NCBI RefSeq assembly: GCF_001190745.1 | Contig: NZ_CP012196.1 | Span: 1,054,001 to 1,118,000, forward strand | From: Campylobacter gracilis | GTDB taxonomy: Bacteria; Campylobacterota; Campylobacteria; Campylobacterales; Campylobacteraceae | Reading direction: 5' to 3' | DNA length: 64,000 nucleotides | Shown here: positions 25,976 to 34,635 of the stretch, in pieces | How positions within the stretch are numbered: the stretch's first letter is position 1 | How the letters are laid out: each line of letters begins with the position of its first letter | Notes under the pieces: generated by a model | What the model saw: only the letters and a program-made list of their open reading frames with translations | Databases searched by the model: none | Told to the model about the DNA's origin: nothing | Position numbers and translations under genes: made by a program

Positions 25976-26965
25976 GTGATAAAGATAGAAAATTTAAAGA
26001 AATTTTACGGAGCGACGCAGATCATAGACGGCGTCAGCCTAACCGTAGAAAAAGGCGAAATTTTCGCCATCGTAGGTCACAGCGGTGCGGGTAAATCTAC
26101 CATGCTTCGCTGCATAAACGGCCTAGAGGACTATCAAGAAGGAAGCCTTAAGGTGGAGGGCAGGGAGGTAAGAGAGCTAAGCGGCGCTCAGATCCGCGAG
26201 CTGCGCAAAAATATCGGTATGATTTTTCAGCACTTCGCGCTTATGAGCCGCCGCAGCGTCGCGCAAAACGTCGCCACGCCGCTTGCGTTTTGGGGCCATC
26301 CCGAGGACCACACGAAGCGCCGCGTAGCCGAACTTTTGGAGCTCGTGGGGCTTGCGGATAAAGCAAACGCCTATCCCAGCGAGCTTAGCGGCGGACAGAA
26401 GCAGCGCGTGGCGATTGCGCGTGCGCTTGCATTAAGCCCTAAAATTTTGCTTTCCGACGAGGCAACCTCGGCGCTTGATCCCAATACTACCGCTCAAATT
26501 TTATCACTTCTGCGCCGTATCAATCGCGAGCTAGGCATCACGATCGTGCTCGTTACGCACGAGATGGAGGTCGTAAAGGGCATCGCGCAGCGCGCGATCC
26601 TGCTTAAGGGCGGGCGCGTGAGCAACTCGGGCGATATCGTCTCGCTGTTTTTGCACCCGGATGAGAATATGAAGGAGTTTTTGGGCGAGGAGGAGGTACT
26701 GCCTGCAAGCGGCGTGAATATCAGGCTCTTTTTTCCGCCCGCGGTCGCGTTTGACAGCGTGATCACGCACATGGCACGCGCTTTGGAGATAAATTTTAAC
26801 ATCGTCTGGGGCAAGCTCGAGCGGCTTGATAAAAATGTCGTCGGAAGCCTCGTGATCAACGTAAAGCCCGCACACGTCGCGCGCGTGGAGGAGTTTATCA
26901 AAAACGCGGGCGTAATCTATGAGATCGTAAACGAGGACGAGATCAAAGATTATGCTCTTTCGTAA
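25976..26965 (+). CDS. metN: Methionine ABC transporter ATP-binding protein
   Basis: 329 residues from a GTG start with GAGGAAAT upstream. ABC ATPase domain: Walker [10 protein letters not shown] at about residue 38, signature LSGGQKQR at about 139, Walker [13 protein letters not shown]. The C-terminal 90 residues form a NIL/ACT-type domain ([24 protein letters not shown]), the regulatory methionine-sensing domain of MetN. It powers methionine import with MetI and MetQ. No permease gene follows: 1.4 kb of repeat-filled DNA comes next. A complete metQ lies 4 kb upstream on the opposite strand. The permease must be elsewhere or lost. Confidence 0.93.
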   Translation: MIKIENLKKFYGATQIIDGVSLTVEKGEIFAIVGHSGAGKSTMLRCINGLEDYQEGSLKVEGREVRELSGAQIRELRKNIGMIFQHFALMSRRSVAQNVATPLAFWGHPEDHTKRRVAELLELVGLADKANAYPSELSGGQKQRVAIARALALSPKILLSDEATSALDPNTTAQILSLLRRINRELGITIVLVTHEMEVVKGIAQRAILLKGGRVSNSGDIVSLFLHPDENMKEFLGEEEVLPASGVNIRLFFPPAVAFDSVITHMARALEINFNIVWGKLERLDKNVVGSLVINVKPAHVARVEEFIKNAGVIYEIVNEDEIKDYALS

Positions 26966-28403
26966 GCGTTAAATTTTATCTTTTTGCTATCGCCTAAGGG
27001 GTATCGGGCAGTGCGGCATTGTCGCCTTTTTCGGCCGTTAAATTTTACTTTTTTGCGCGCTTTTTGCGCGCTTGCGCCGGATAAAATTTATATGGGCGGT
27101 ATCTGAAATTTAAATTTATAAGAGCGCCGAAGAGCATGAGCGATGCGCGCGGGCGTTAAAATTCCTCGTGTTCGCATTAAATTTTGCCGTGCGGACGGCG
27201 GCGGGAGTACGGATAGCGCGAAGCGGCGAGAGAAATTTTATCTAAGACGCCGGCGCGGCCGTCGTATCTTGGGGCGTTAAATTTTTTGGCTCAGAATTTT
27301 AAAGCGCGAAATTTTAAAATTTGAAATTTTACGGCACGCCGTTTAGAAGAAGATTGCGTGTGCAGGGGCTCGGAATTCTGCGGCATGCCGTTTCGGAGTG
27401 CAAAATTTTAGCGCAGGATTTAGGGCGCGGGTTTGCGGTGCAGAAATTCGAAGCGTGAAATTTCAAAAGGCTACCTCAGGCTCGCGCTGAAGTAAAATGA
27501 CGACGCATAGAAGTCTGAAGCATAAAATCTCGAAGTGCTTTGATTTACAGCTTAGAGTAAGAATATGCGTAGGTGCAAATTCCCAGCATCAAATTTCAAA
27601 ATGCGGTGCGAAATTTATTTTTTGACTCTGCGTAGGCGTAGCGCGAAATCTGCTTTTGATTTAGTGCGAGTGCGGTGCTTCGGCATGTAAAATTTTGCCG
27701 TCTTGCGGGGCTTTAAAGCGTATAATTTTATCGCCGTACAAGTAATTTTACTATCGGTGAGGCTTTAAAGCGTGAAATTTTAATTTCGCATCTCTGCGTG
27801 GCGCGTTGAAGCATGAAATTTTAAATTGCTTCGCCGTGCGTGGAATTTCAAAGCGCAAGATTTTGCTTTGGTGCGGTCGCGACTTTAAAATTTAAAATTT
27901 TGCTTTATTTTATCGGCAGCAATGCCTGCGGCGAAGGGCGATTTGGAATTATTAACCGCCGTGGTTAGTGGATTTAAAAATTTACGCGCCGCAGTAAACG
28001 CGCCGCACTAAATTTAAGGGCTTATGCGGCATGGCTAATTTAAAAGCTCGGGCGAGATCGCGGACTCAAAGGCTGGCTCGGCGTTTTTGATTTGACGTGC
28101 GCGTCGTGGCATTATAAATTTAATTAGTTTCGCCGGCGGTTTAAATTTCTATTTTGCCTCGATTAAAGTAAGCTCGGCAATGCGCTGTTGGTGTGCGCCC
28201 GCTAGCTTTGATTTGCGTTTAGAATTTGACTAGCCGTAGCGAGCGATTTAAATTTCAGAGATCGCGACCGACCGAGCGCATTTAAGCCGCGCCGCGTTTG
28301 AAATTACAGGCGTTTAAATTTAAATTTGAATTTTTTCGGAATTTCACACATACTTCACTTTTACGGAAGTATAATTCCGCTAATTTCTTTTAAGGAGTAC
28401 GTA
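26966..28403. repeat. 1.4-kb gap packed with AAATTT/GC-rich alternation
   Basis: No gene was found. The DNA alternates AAATTTTAAAATTT-type blocks with GC-rich stretches (GCGGCGC, GCGTGAAATTT, GCGCGAAATTTTAAA) throughout, for example near 27180, 27280-27330, 27480, 27700-27900 and 28010-28140. GCGCGC-TTTTT-GCGCGC at 27055-27071 could fold but has no T-tract. No trace of metI was recognised. The small secreted peptide gene begins at 28404. Confidence 0.6.
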
Positions 28404-28637
28404 ATGAAAAAACTTACTTTGTTTGCGCTTAGTGCGCTATTTGCTGGCACTTTTGCCGTAGCTGCCGACATGGGCATGAAAGATGAGATGAAGGACGCCA
28501 ATACATCAATGCATAATAGTGCGAAAGAGATGAAAGGCGATATGAAGGATATGCACAAGGATGCTATGAAAGAGGGTAAACATATGAAGGATGAGATGAA
28601 AGGCGAAATGAAAAAAGAGATGAAAAAAGAGATGTAG
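28404..28637 (+). CDS. Secreted methionine/lysine-rich peptide
   Basis: 77 residues from the ATG at 28404, which has AAGGAG eight bases upstream; an earlier in-frame ATG lacks one. A signal peptide (MKKLTLFALSALFAGTFAVA) is followed by a mature part made almost only of Met, Lys, Asp and Glu with repeats of the type MKDEMK and MKGEMK. Met appears about every third or fourth residue, which suggests periplasmic binding of soft metals such as copper(I), by analogy with Met-rich copper proteins. It overlaps the start of the response-regulator gene by one base and so is in the same operon. Metal binding is inference. Confidence 0.8.
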   Translation: MKKLTLFALSALFAGTFAVAADMGMKDEMKDANTSMHNSAKEMKGDMKDMHKDAMKEGKHMKDEMKGEMKKEMKKEM

Positions 28638-29299
28638 TGAGTAAAATTTTACTCGTAGAGGACGATGAGACGCTTTGCGATCTCATCGGTGAATATCTAA
28701 AAGACGCGGGCTTTGACGTATGCGTTTGCAGCGACGCTCAAAGCGCCGCGGATCTTGCTTATGAGCAAAAATTCGATCTTTTTATCTTTGACGTAAAAAT
28801 CCCCAAAGGTGACGGATTCTCACTTTTAAAAGAGCTGCGCAAGAGCGGCGATCGCACCCCCGCGATATTTGCCACGTCGCTAAATACGCTCGATGATCTT
28901 GAGGTCGGTTTTAAAAGCGGCTGCGACGACTATCTCAAAAAACCGTATGAACTAAAAGAGCTGCTGCTGCGCGTTAATTCGCTCATAAAGCGAAGCTTCA
29001 GCCACAATTTTGATGAATTCGTAACTATTGACGACGAGTTTAAATTTTACTTTGCAAGCAAAGAGCTACGCAGATCGGGCGTGCCCGTCGCGCTTTCAAA
29101 CAAAGAACGTGAGCTGCTGGCGCTTTTTTTGCAAAATAAAAACAGACTTTTGAGCAAGGATGAAATTTTCTCCGCCATCTACGCTTTTGACGAGACACCG
29201 AGCGAAGAGGCGCTGCGAACTTATATCAAAAATTTGCGCCGCGTCCTAGGCGAAGAGCACATCATAAACCGCCGCAACGCAGGGTATCTGTATGTCTGA
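28637..29299 (+). CDS. OmpR/PhoB-family response regulator
   Basis: 220 residues from a GTG that overlaps the previous stop by one base. Receiver domain residues 1-120: acidic pocket LVEDDE, phospho-acceptor Asp in LFIFDVKIPKG (about residue 51), conserved Lys in YLKKPYELKELLLRV. The C-terminal winged helix runs from about residue 130 (LSNKERELLALFLQNKNRLLSKDEIF, EEALRTYIKNLRRVLG). It controls transcription when phosphorylated by the kinase encoded next, whose start overlaps by eight bases. The upstream Met-rich peptide may be a target or sensor component. Confidence 0.92.
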   Translation: MSKILLVEDDETLCDLIGEYLKDAGFDVCVCSDAQSAADLAYEQKFDLFIFDVKIPKGDGFSLLKELRKSGDRTPAIFATSLNTLDDLEVGFKSGCDDYLKKPYELKELLLRVNSLIKRSFSHNFDEFVTIDDEFKFYFASKELRRSGVPVALSNKERELLALFLQNKNRLLSKDEIFSAIYAFDETPSEEALRTYIKNLRRVLGEEHIINRRNAGYLYV

Positions 29300-30464
29300 A
29301 AAGACCGCTTTAACGCTTAAAATTCTATCTTTATATCTCATTTCAAGTGCATTGTTTTTAGGATATTTTTTCAAAATAAATTACAGGATGAACGAAGCCG
29401 CGCTACTTTCGCACAGGATAAAAGAGCTAAAAGAGATCAAAATGATGATCTATATGAAAGCAAGCATGGACGGGCTGGAATCGCTAGCGGACTTTGAGCG
29501 CGAAAAGGGCGTGAGTGCGTGTATATTTAAGCCAAACTCTGATGAAATTTACGGCTGCGGCGGTGAGCTCGGAGCACTTGATAAAGCGAAGCTAAAGGCG
29601 GAATTTATAAGTGGCGGAAGGCTAGGAATTTATGAGAATCTGCAAAATATGGAGGAGCGAAATGCCTTTTCCAAGGCTAAAATCATTCTGCTTGGAAGTA
29701 GCGTGCAGGGCGAAATTTTAACGCTTCGTATCAAAACCGCAGCGATGATGACAGCGCTTTTGGGCGTGATATTAGCCGTGGCGTTTTATCTGGTGCGGCT
29801 AGGCACCAAGCCGCTTTACGATAAGATCGACACACTAAATCGCTTCATCAAAGATAGCACCCACGAGATCAATACTCCGCTTAGCATCATCTCGATGAGC
29901 GTTGAGACGATGCGGCACGCAGAGCTTGGAGAATACAACGCCAAGCGCGTCGCTAATATCGATCTTGCCGCTAAGACGCTTTCGCGCATCTACGAGGATC
30001 TCGTGTTTTTAACCTTCGGTATGAATAAGGAGGGCGAGATTAGCTCGATCGATCTAAAGAGCCTCGTCGCTTCGCGCTGCGAATACTTCGCGCCGTTTAT
30101 CCAAAAACGCAGACTAAGCCTTAAAACCGATCTTTCGGATGCGAGCATGAGCGCAAACGTCTATGAAATTTCGCGCCTGATCGACAATCTGCTAAGCAAC
30201 GCCGTAAAATACGCCGACGCAGGCGGCTACGTGGATGTGCGGCTAAGGCGCGGCGAGCTGGCGATCTCAAACAGCGGCGAGGGGATCGATAAGAAAAAAG
30301 GCGACGAAATTTTTAGGCGTTTTGCGCGCTTTAACTCGAGCGAAGGCGGTTTTGGCATCGGGCTTAGCATCGTAAGCGAGGTCTGCAAAAAATACTCCTT
30401 TTCTATCTCCTACGACAGCGTGCCGGGCGAAGTAACGACCTTCCGCCTTACGTGGCGCGAATAA
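29292..30464 (+). CDS. Sensor histidine kinase
   Basis: 390 residues. Two membrane segments (about 8-26 and 152-168) frame a periplasmic sensor domain of about 125 residues. Then come the H-box FIKDSTHEINTPLSIISMS, the N-box LIDNLLSNAVKYADAGG, and the G-boxes GEGIDKKKGDEIFRRFARF and GGFGIGLSIVSEV. The gene overlaps its regulator, forming a two-component system. The sensor domain has no recognised fold; a single CIFKP and a YGCGGE cysteine are present. A metal or envelope signal is plausible given the Met-rich neighbour, but not shown. It ends four bases from the convergent arsP gene. Confidence 0.92.
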   Translation: MSEKTALTLKILSLYLISSALFLGYFFKINYRMNEAALLSHRIKELKEIKMMIYMKASMDGLESLADFEREKGVSACIFKPNSDEIYGCGGELGALDKAKLKAEFISGGRLGIYENLQNMEERNAFSKAKIILLGSSVQGEILTLRIKTAAMMTALLGVILAVAFYLVRLGTKPLYDKIDTLNRFIKDSTHEINTPLSIISMSVETMRHAELGEYNAKRVANIDLAAKTLSRIYEDLVFLTFGMNKEGEISSIDLKSLVASRCEYFAPFIQKRRLSLKTDLSDASMSANVYEISRLIDNLLSNAVKYADAGGYVDVRLRRGELAISNSGEGIDKKKGDEIFRRFARFNSSEGGFGIGLSIVSEVCKKYSFSISYDSVPGEVTTFRLTWRE

Positions 30465-30468
30465 AATT

Positions 30469-31428
30469 TCAAAAAAATGATTTTAAAAACATTGCAAATG
30501 CTAATGCCACACATAAGATAAAAGCGATAAAAATTGCCATAAATTTTGGCCTAAAAAACCTATTAAGAAGTATGATTTCCGGTAGGCTAACCCCTGCCGC
30601 CGTTATTACAAACGCTCCAAATGCGGCCGCACTAGCACCCGACGCAAGAAGCGCTAAGCCAATTGGCACTAACGCTTCTACTCTAACATAGAGTAAAATT
30701 CCAAAAAATGCCGAAATAAGTATCGAGGTGATGTCGCTAGAACCAAGATAGTTTGAGATAAGCTTTTGCGGAACAAATCCGTGTATAGCGGCGCCGATAA
30801 ACATCGCAAGCAGTATGTAATAAAATAGCTTTTTATACTCTTTTACTGAGTTTAAAAGTGCCATTTTGTAAATATTTTTATTATTTTTTATATCCTTGCA
30901 AGAACAAGCTCGCGTCTGATTAACGGGCGTAAAAACAAAGCTTTTAGTTGGATTGTTTGGGCTAAATTTTGGTTTTAAAAAATCATCTTTTAAAAATAGA
31001 TTTTGATCTGCTTTTGATAACAAAAGACCAAAAGCAAGCGATGAGATGAAAATGACCGTAAAATAAATAATGCCAAATTTAAACCCAAAGCTCATAAAAA
31101 GAAGCGTTAAAATTACAGGATTAACAAGCGGAGAGCTTAACAAAAATACGCTACTAACGCCAAGTGATACGCCGCTTTTTAAAAACCCATTTAAAAGCGG
31201 TATAGTAGAGCACGAACAAAACGGCGTAATAGCGCCAACCAAAAACGCCTTGATAAAGCTTGAAATTTTTGTGCTTATAAGGTGTTTTTTGAGTTTTTGA
31301 CTAAATTTTTCAGATACGATAAACACCAAAAAAGAGACACAAAAAAATAGTAGTGAAATCTCTGTAAAATAAAGTATGAAAAATTTGATAAACTCAAATA
31401 TATTGTGTTGATTAAAAAGATCGAGCAT
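30469..31428 (-). CDS. arsP: ArsP-type permease (SO_0444/DUF318 family)
   Basis: 319 residues, eight or more membrane segments. The family signature PFCSCSTIPLLNGFLKSGVSLGVS is present near residue 66, and a cytoplasmic loop has TRACSCKDIKNN. ArsP in C. jejuni exports trivalent organoarsenicals such as reduced roxarsone. The divergent arsR supports arsenic or another thiophilic ligand. Coding DNA is visibly more AT-rich than most neighbours, as is that of arsR, hinting at acquisition from a low-GC Campylobacter. Confidence 0.88.
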   Translation of the reverse strand: MLDLFNQHNIFEFIKFFILYFTEISLLFFCVSFLVFIVSEKFSQKLKKHLISTKISSFIKAFLVGAITPFCSCSTIPLLNGFLKSGVSLGVSSVFLLSSPLVNPVILTLLFMSFGFKFGIIYFTVIFISSLAFGLLLSKADQNLFLKDDFLKPKFSPNNPTKSFVFTPVNQTRACSCKDIKNNKNIYKMALLNSVKEYKKLFYYILLAMFIGAAIHGFVPQKLISNYLGSSDITSILISAFFGILLYVRVEALVPIGLALLASGASAAAFGAFVITAAGVSLPEIILLNRFFRPKFMAIFIAFILCVALAFAMFLKSFF

Positions 31429-31453
31429 TTTTTACCTTTAAATTTTTTATATG

Positions 31454-31482
31454 ATTATATACTAATATAGGAATATAGTCAA
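31454..31482 (-). promoter_or_regulatory. arsP promoter with likely ArsR operator
   Basis: On the minus strand TTGACT (31482-31477) and TATAAT (31459-31454) are spaced by exactly 17 bases. The spacer is the AT-rich, partly symmetric ATATTCCTATATTAG, a good place for ArsR to bind. The site lies between divergent arsP and arsR, so one operator could serve both. Confidence 0.7.
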
Positions 31483-31529
31483 GTGTAAATTTAGTTCTTT
31501 TAAGTTAAAATCATAAAAAAGGTATAAAA

Positions 31530-31865
31530 ATGCAATATGTTGATATTCTTGCGCTAAAAAGCGAATTTATGAGAGTTTTGGCTCATCCTATTAGGATTGG
31601 GATAGTTGAGATTTTAGGTGATAAAAAGATGAGCGTAGGTGAAATTTGTGAGCTTTTAAACAAAGAACAAGCAACGGTTTCAAAGCATCTTGGGGTATTA
31701 AAAAATGGGGGAATTTTAAAAAGCGAGAAGTCCGGACTTAATGTTTTTTACTCGGTTGATATTTGCTGTTTGCCAAATTTTTTGGAATGTTTAAAAAATA
31801 TTTTAGAGGAAAAAGCAGCCAAAAACTCAAAAAATGCAAGAGGTGTCATAAAAAGTCTAAGATAA
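31530..31865 (+). CDS. arsR: ArsR-family transcriptional repressor
   Basis: 111 residues; ATG with AAAAAAGG upstream. Winged-helix DNA-binding domain: FMRVLAHPIRIGIVEILGD, MSVGEICELLNKEQATVSKHLGVLKNGGILKSEKSGLNVFYSV. Cysteines near the C-terminus (DICCLPNFLECL) could bind the inducer, as in some ArsR proteins that carry the sensing site outside the DNA-binding helix. It is divergent to arsP and most likely represses it in the absence of arsenical. Confidence 0.9.
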   Translation: MQYVDILALKSEFMRVLAHPIRIGIVEILGDKKMSVGEICELLNKEQATVSKHLGVLKNGGILKSEKSGLNVFYSVDICCLPNFLECLKNILEEKAAKNSKNARGVIKSLR

Positions 31866-31938
31866 ATTTCTAAAGTTTATTTTTTTAAACTTTTTTTATT
31901 TACAATGCGCGAAATTAATTTAACCGAAAGGATCTAAA

Positions 31939-31995
31939 ATGAAATCAGATATGTGCGAAATGCGCCGTTATGAAACCAAGTCGTCGAAAGACTAA
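31939..31995 (+). CDS. Putative Met-rich leader peptide (18 residues)
   Basis: ATG with AAAGGAT six bases upstream, closely like the site before the metQ copy that follows. The peptide is MKSDMCEMRRYETKSSKD: after the start it has two Met and a Cys within eight residues. It ends at TAA 31993-31995, one base before a stem segment, and 115 bases before metQ. Position, ribosome site and composition suggest a regulatory leader, but this is inference. Confidence 0.5.
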   Translation: MKSDMCEMRRYETKSSKD

Positions 31996-32095
31996 CGCTA
32001 AGCACAAATTTCTTTTTAAGCGCTTAGTTTCGCTAAGCATTTAAAAATAAATTTAAGCCTCCGCTCATATCCTTTTTTAAATGCTAGCCAAATTT
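31996..32095 (+). promoter_or_regulatory. Putative attenuator before the second metQ
   Basis: CTAAGC at 31998-32003 can pair with GCTTAG at 32022-32027, which can instead pair with CTAAGC at 32033-32038 (5-base loop). The last segment can in turn join AGCATTTAAAAA (about 32036-32047) pairing with TTTTTAAATGCT near 32074-32085. The alternatives exclude one another, as expected of an attenuator following a leader ORF. No classical U-tract terminator is obvious. Confidence 0.4.
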
Positions 32096-32110
32096 TAAAA
32101 AGGATATAAA

Positions 32111-32626
32111 ATGAAAAATCTACTCAAATATTCTCTAGTCGCTCTAAGCCTAACAGTCGCAGCAAATGCAGCCGAGAAAATCGTCGTAGGCGCTACGCCA
32201 GTTCCGCACGCTGAAATTTTAGAGGTCGTTAAGCCGATACTTGCCAAAGACGGTTTTACTCTTGAGATCAAAGAATTTAACGACTACTCTACTCCAAATT
32301 TAGCCACCGAGGACGGCGATCTAGACGCTAACTACTTCCAGCACCTACCGTATCTTGAGGAATTTAACAAAAACAAAGGCACTCATCTAGTTAAAACAGT
32401 TGGCGTTCACCTCGAGCCTATGGGCGTTTACTCTAAAAAGATAAAAGATATCAAAGAGCTAAAAGACGGTAGCACCGTAGCGATACCAAACGACCCTACA
32501 AACGAGAGCCGAGCGCTTGACGTGCTAGCTAGCGCAGGCCTGATCAAACTAAACGACAACCCTTTAAAAACTCCGCTTGATATCACGGAAAACCCCGCGA
32601 GGCTGATCCATAATGCCGCGACGTAA
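32111..32626 (+). pseudogene. Truncated metQ (second copy)
   Basis: Encodes 171 residues where about 258 are expected. Signal peptide, VVGATPVPHAEILEVVKP, FNDYSTPNLATEDGDLDANYFQH and AIPNDPTNESRALDVL are intact and closely follow the full copy at 21073. Homology stops at TPLDITENP (codon ending 32596), after which LIHNAAT-type residues lead to TAA. The C-terminal lobe, which closes over the ligand, is missing, so methionine binding is unlikely. To the right of the break, the 5' ends of minus-strand genes begin, so a rearrangement removed both 3' ends. Confidence 0.85.
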
Positions 32627-32694
32627 AATTCCGCAAGCTGCGTGTGCGGGCTTATTTTGCCGATCGCGGCGATGTTTGGAAAAAACTGCTTCAT
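32597..32694 (-). pseudogene. 5' fragment of an unknown gene, cut at the metQ junction
   Basis: ATG at 32692-32694 overlaps the TGA of the upstream 64-codon gene (ATGA). It reads MKQFFPNIAAIGKISPHTQL followed by AEFYVAALW, then the frame enters antisense metQ sequence near 32597. The rest of this gene has been lost. Family not recognised. Confidence 0.45.
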
Positions 32695-32885
32695 AATTTA
32701 ACGAAGTCCGCGCATGCCGCGCTTGCGTCTAAAATATTTTCGGGCAGCACGAATACGCTAAGCGCCGTGATCGCAAACAGCACAAAAACCGCCGCGTAAA
32801 GTCGCCCGAAAAATTTAGTAAATTTCGTATCGGGATACGGCGCCTCTTGCTCTTGCGCGCCTTGAGAATTTAGCAAATCGCTCAT
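32691..32885 (-). CDS. 64-residue single-pass membrane protein, unknown
   Basis: ATG at 32883-32885 with a perfect AAAGGAG seven bases upstream. The product has a polar N-terminus (about 25 residues) and one membrane segment (LYAAVFVLFAITALSVFVLP). Its stop overlaps the start of the truncated ORF downstream, so the two were once a pair of coupled genes. It may be an accessory subunit whose main partner has been deleted. I do not recognise it. Confidence 0.5.
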   Translation of the reverse strand: MSDLLNSQGAQEQEAPYPDTKFTKFFGRLYAAVFVLFAITALSVFVLPENILDASAACADFVKL

Positions 32886-33402
32886 AGTTCGCTCCTTTAA
32901 TAAATCTTTACGGCAAAACCCGGCTTGTGCTAAATTTTAAAATTTTATGCCTTATTATCCGGTAAATTTCACAATAAGGACCTGTTTTGGAATTTTACGG
33001 TCTAATTTGAAACCAAATTTATTAAATTTAACCGAGCAAAGCTTTTTTAAAAACAAAGTCTCGCTGCTTCTAACGCGCAGTGATCTAGGCGGGGTTTGGG
33101 CGGCAGACCTGCTTGCGGTTGCTGGCCGAAGCAAAGTAAAAGGGAGCTTCGCAAGTATAGCCCCCTCCGCTCCGCCTCTTCCGAGAAAGAATTTAAGCCT
33201 TATAGGAAGCGACAAATAAAATTTAAACCCGCGCGTAGCATAGCAACTTCTCGTGTCGTCTTAGCCAGAAAGCCACTAAAATAAAGAAAGCCCTTTCATT
33301 TCACGCAAGCTCACAGCCAAAGCTTAAAATTTAATTGCCTAACGAAAAAGGCAGTTGGTATCGCTACTCGCAAAATAACCGCGGAGTCCCACTAGATCAA
33401 AT
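32886..33402. other. Gap, no supported gene
   Basis: 517 bases. Overlapping 60-90-codon frames occur on both strands at 32950-33285, but none has a ribosome site or a recognisable domain. The left end has AAATTTTAAAATTTTA-type sequence. Confidence 0.45.
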
Positions 33403-34635
33403 TTAAAATTCCGAGTATTTCTGATAGTCGATCTGCGCGGAGTTTTTGTTGATCGTATCGACCGTAGCTTCGGCGATCGCCAGCTCCTCGTTGGTAGGGA
33501 TTACGAGCGTTTTGATTTTGCTATCTACCGCGCTTAAATTTCTAATCGAGCCGGTATTTTTTGCGTTTTTTGTTGCATCGATTTCGATGCCGATATGTGC
33601 GAGCTTCTCGCAGACATTTTGCCTAAAATGCGGCGCATTTTCGCCGATACCTCCGGTAAAGATCAAAGCGTCCACTCGCCCGAGCACGGCATAATACGCC
33701 CCGATCATCTTAACGACGCTGTAAACGAGCATCTCAAACGCGAGTTTCGCGCGTGGCTCGCCGCCTTCCATCTTTTCATATACTTTTCGCAGATCGCTTG
33801 CGCCGCAGATGCCCAAAAGTCCGCTTTTTTTGTTCATTATGACGTCCATATCCTGCGCGTTGTAGCCCGCGACGCGCTCGATGTATGGGATGATCGCAGG
33901 ATCGATCGAGCCGCATCTGGTGCCCATGATGATCCCCTCAAGCGGCGTTAGCCCCATTGAGGTGTCGATGCACTTGCCGTTTTCTATGGCGCTCACGCTC
34001 GAGCCGTTGCCAAGATGCAGCGTAATGGCGTTGAAGTTTTCGTATTTCTTACGTAAAAATTTCGCTCCCATCGTCGAGACGAACCAATGCGATGTGCCGT
34101 GCGCGCCGTAGCGACGAACCTTATATTTTTCGTAGAATTCATACGGCAGCGCGTACATATACGCATACGGAGGAATGCTTTGATGAAATATCGTATCGAA
34201 AACCGCGACGTTTGGAATTTTAGGAGCGATCTTCAGGCAGGATTTGATGCCCGCTAAATTTGCGGGATTGTGTAGCGGCGCAAGCGGCGCAAGCTCGGCG
34301 ATTTTAGCCATTACGTCCTCATCTATGAGTGCAGGAGCGTCGAAATAATCCGCACCTTGGACTATTCTATGCCCGATGCCGCCTACTTGAGTTAGATCGT
34401 TGATTACTCCGCTTTGTTTTAAAAGATCAATCGCAATCGCAATCGCGGTTTCGTGATTTGGAATTTGCTCGTTTTCAACCTTTATGCCTCGTCCATTGGC
34501 GCAATTGATACTTCCGCTTGCGTGCGTCGAGCCGATCTCCTCGATGAGTCCGCTTGCGATGCAGGCGTGATTTAGCATATCGTGGAATTTAAATTTAACC
34601 GAGCTCGAGCCGGAATTTATGACTAGGATATCCAT
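33403..34635 (-). CDS. ackA: Acetate kinase
   Basis: 410 residues. Converts acetyl phosphate and ADP to acetate and ATP. Signatures: N-terminal DILVINSGSSSVKFK, HGTSHWFV, AITLHLGNGSSVSAIENGKCIDTSMG, and TGGIGENAPHFRQNVCEKL. The ATG directly follows the pta stop (adjacent bases), so the two form an operon in the order pta-ackA as in other Campylobacter. ATG preceded by AGGAGAG. Confidence 0.96.
   Translation of the reverse strand: MDILVINSGSSSVKFKFHDMLNHACIASGLIEEIGSTHASGSINCANGRGIKVENEQIPNHETAIAIAIDLLKQSGVINDLTQVGGIGHRIVQGADYFDAPALIDEDVMAKIAELAPLAPLHNPANLAGIKSCLKIAPKIPNVAVFDTIFHQSIPPYAYMYALPYEFYEKYKVRRYGAHGTSHWFVSTMGAKFLRKKYENFNAITLHLGNGSSVSAIENGKCIDTSMGLTPLEGIIMGTRCGSIDPAIIPYIERVAGYNAQDMDVIMNKKSGLLGICGASDLRKVYEKMEGGEPRAKLAFEMLVYSVVKMIGAYYAVLGRVDALIFTGGIGENAPHFRQNVCEKLAHIGIEIDATKNAKNTGSIRNLSAVDSKIKTLVIPTNEELAIAEATVDTINKNSAQIDYQKYSEF

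Noticed and set aside
27055-27071. GCGCGC-TTTTT-GCGCGC hairpin as metN terminator
   Set aside because: No T-tract follows the stem on either strand.
32947-33284. Overlapping 60-90-codon frames before ackA
   Set aside because: Frames on both strands, none with a start signal or recognisable domain.
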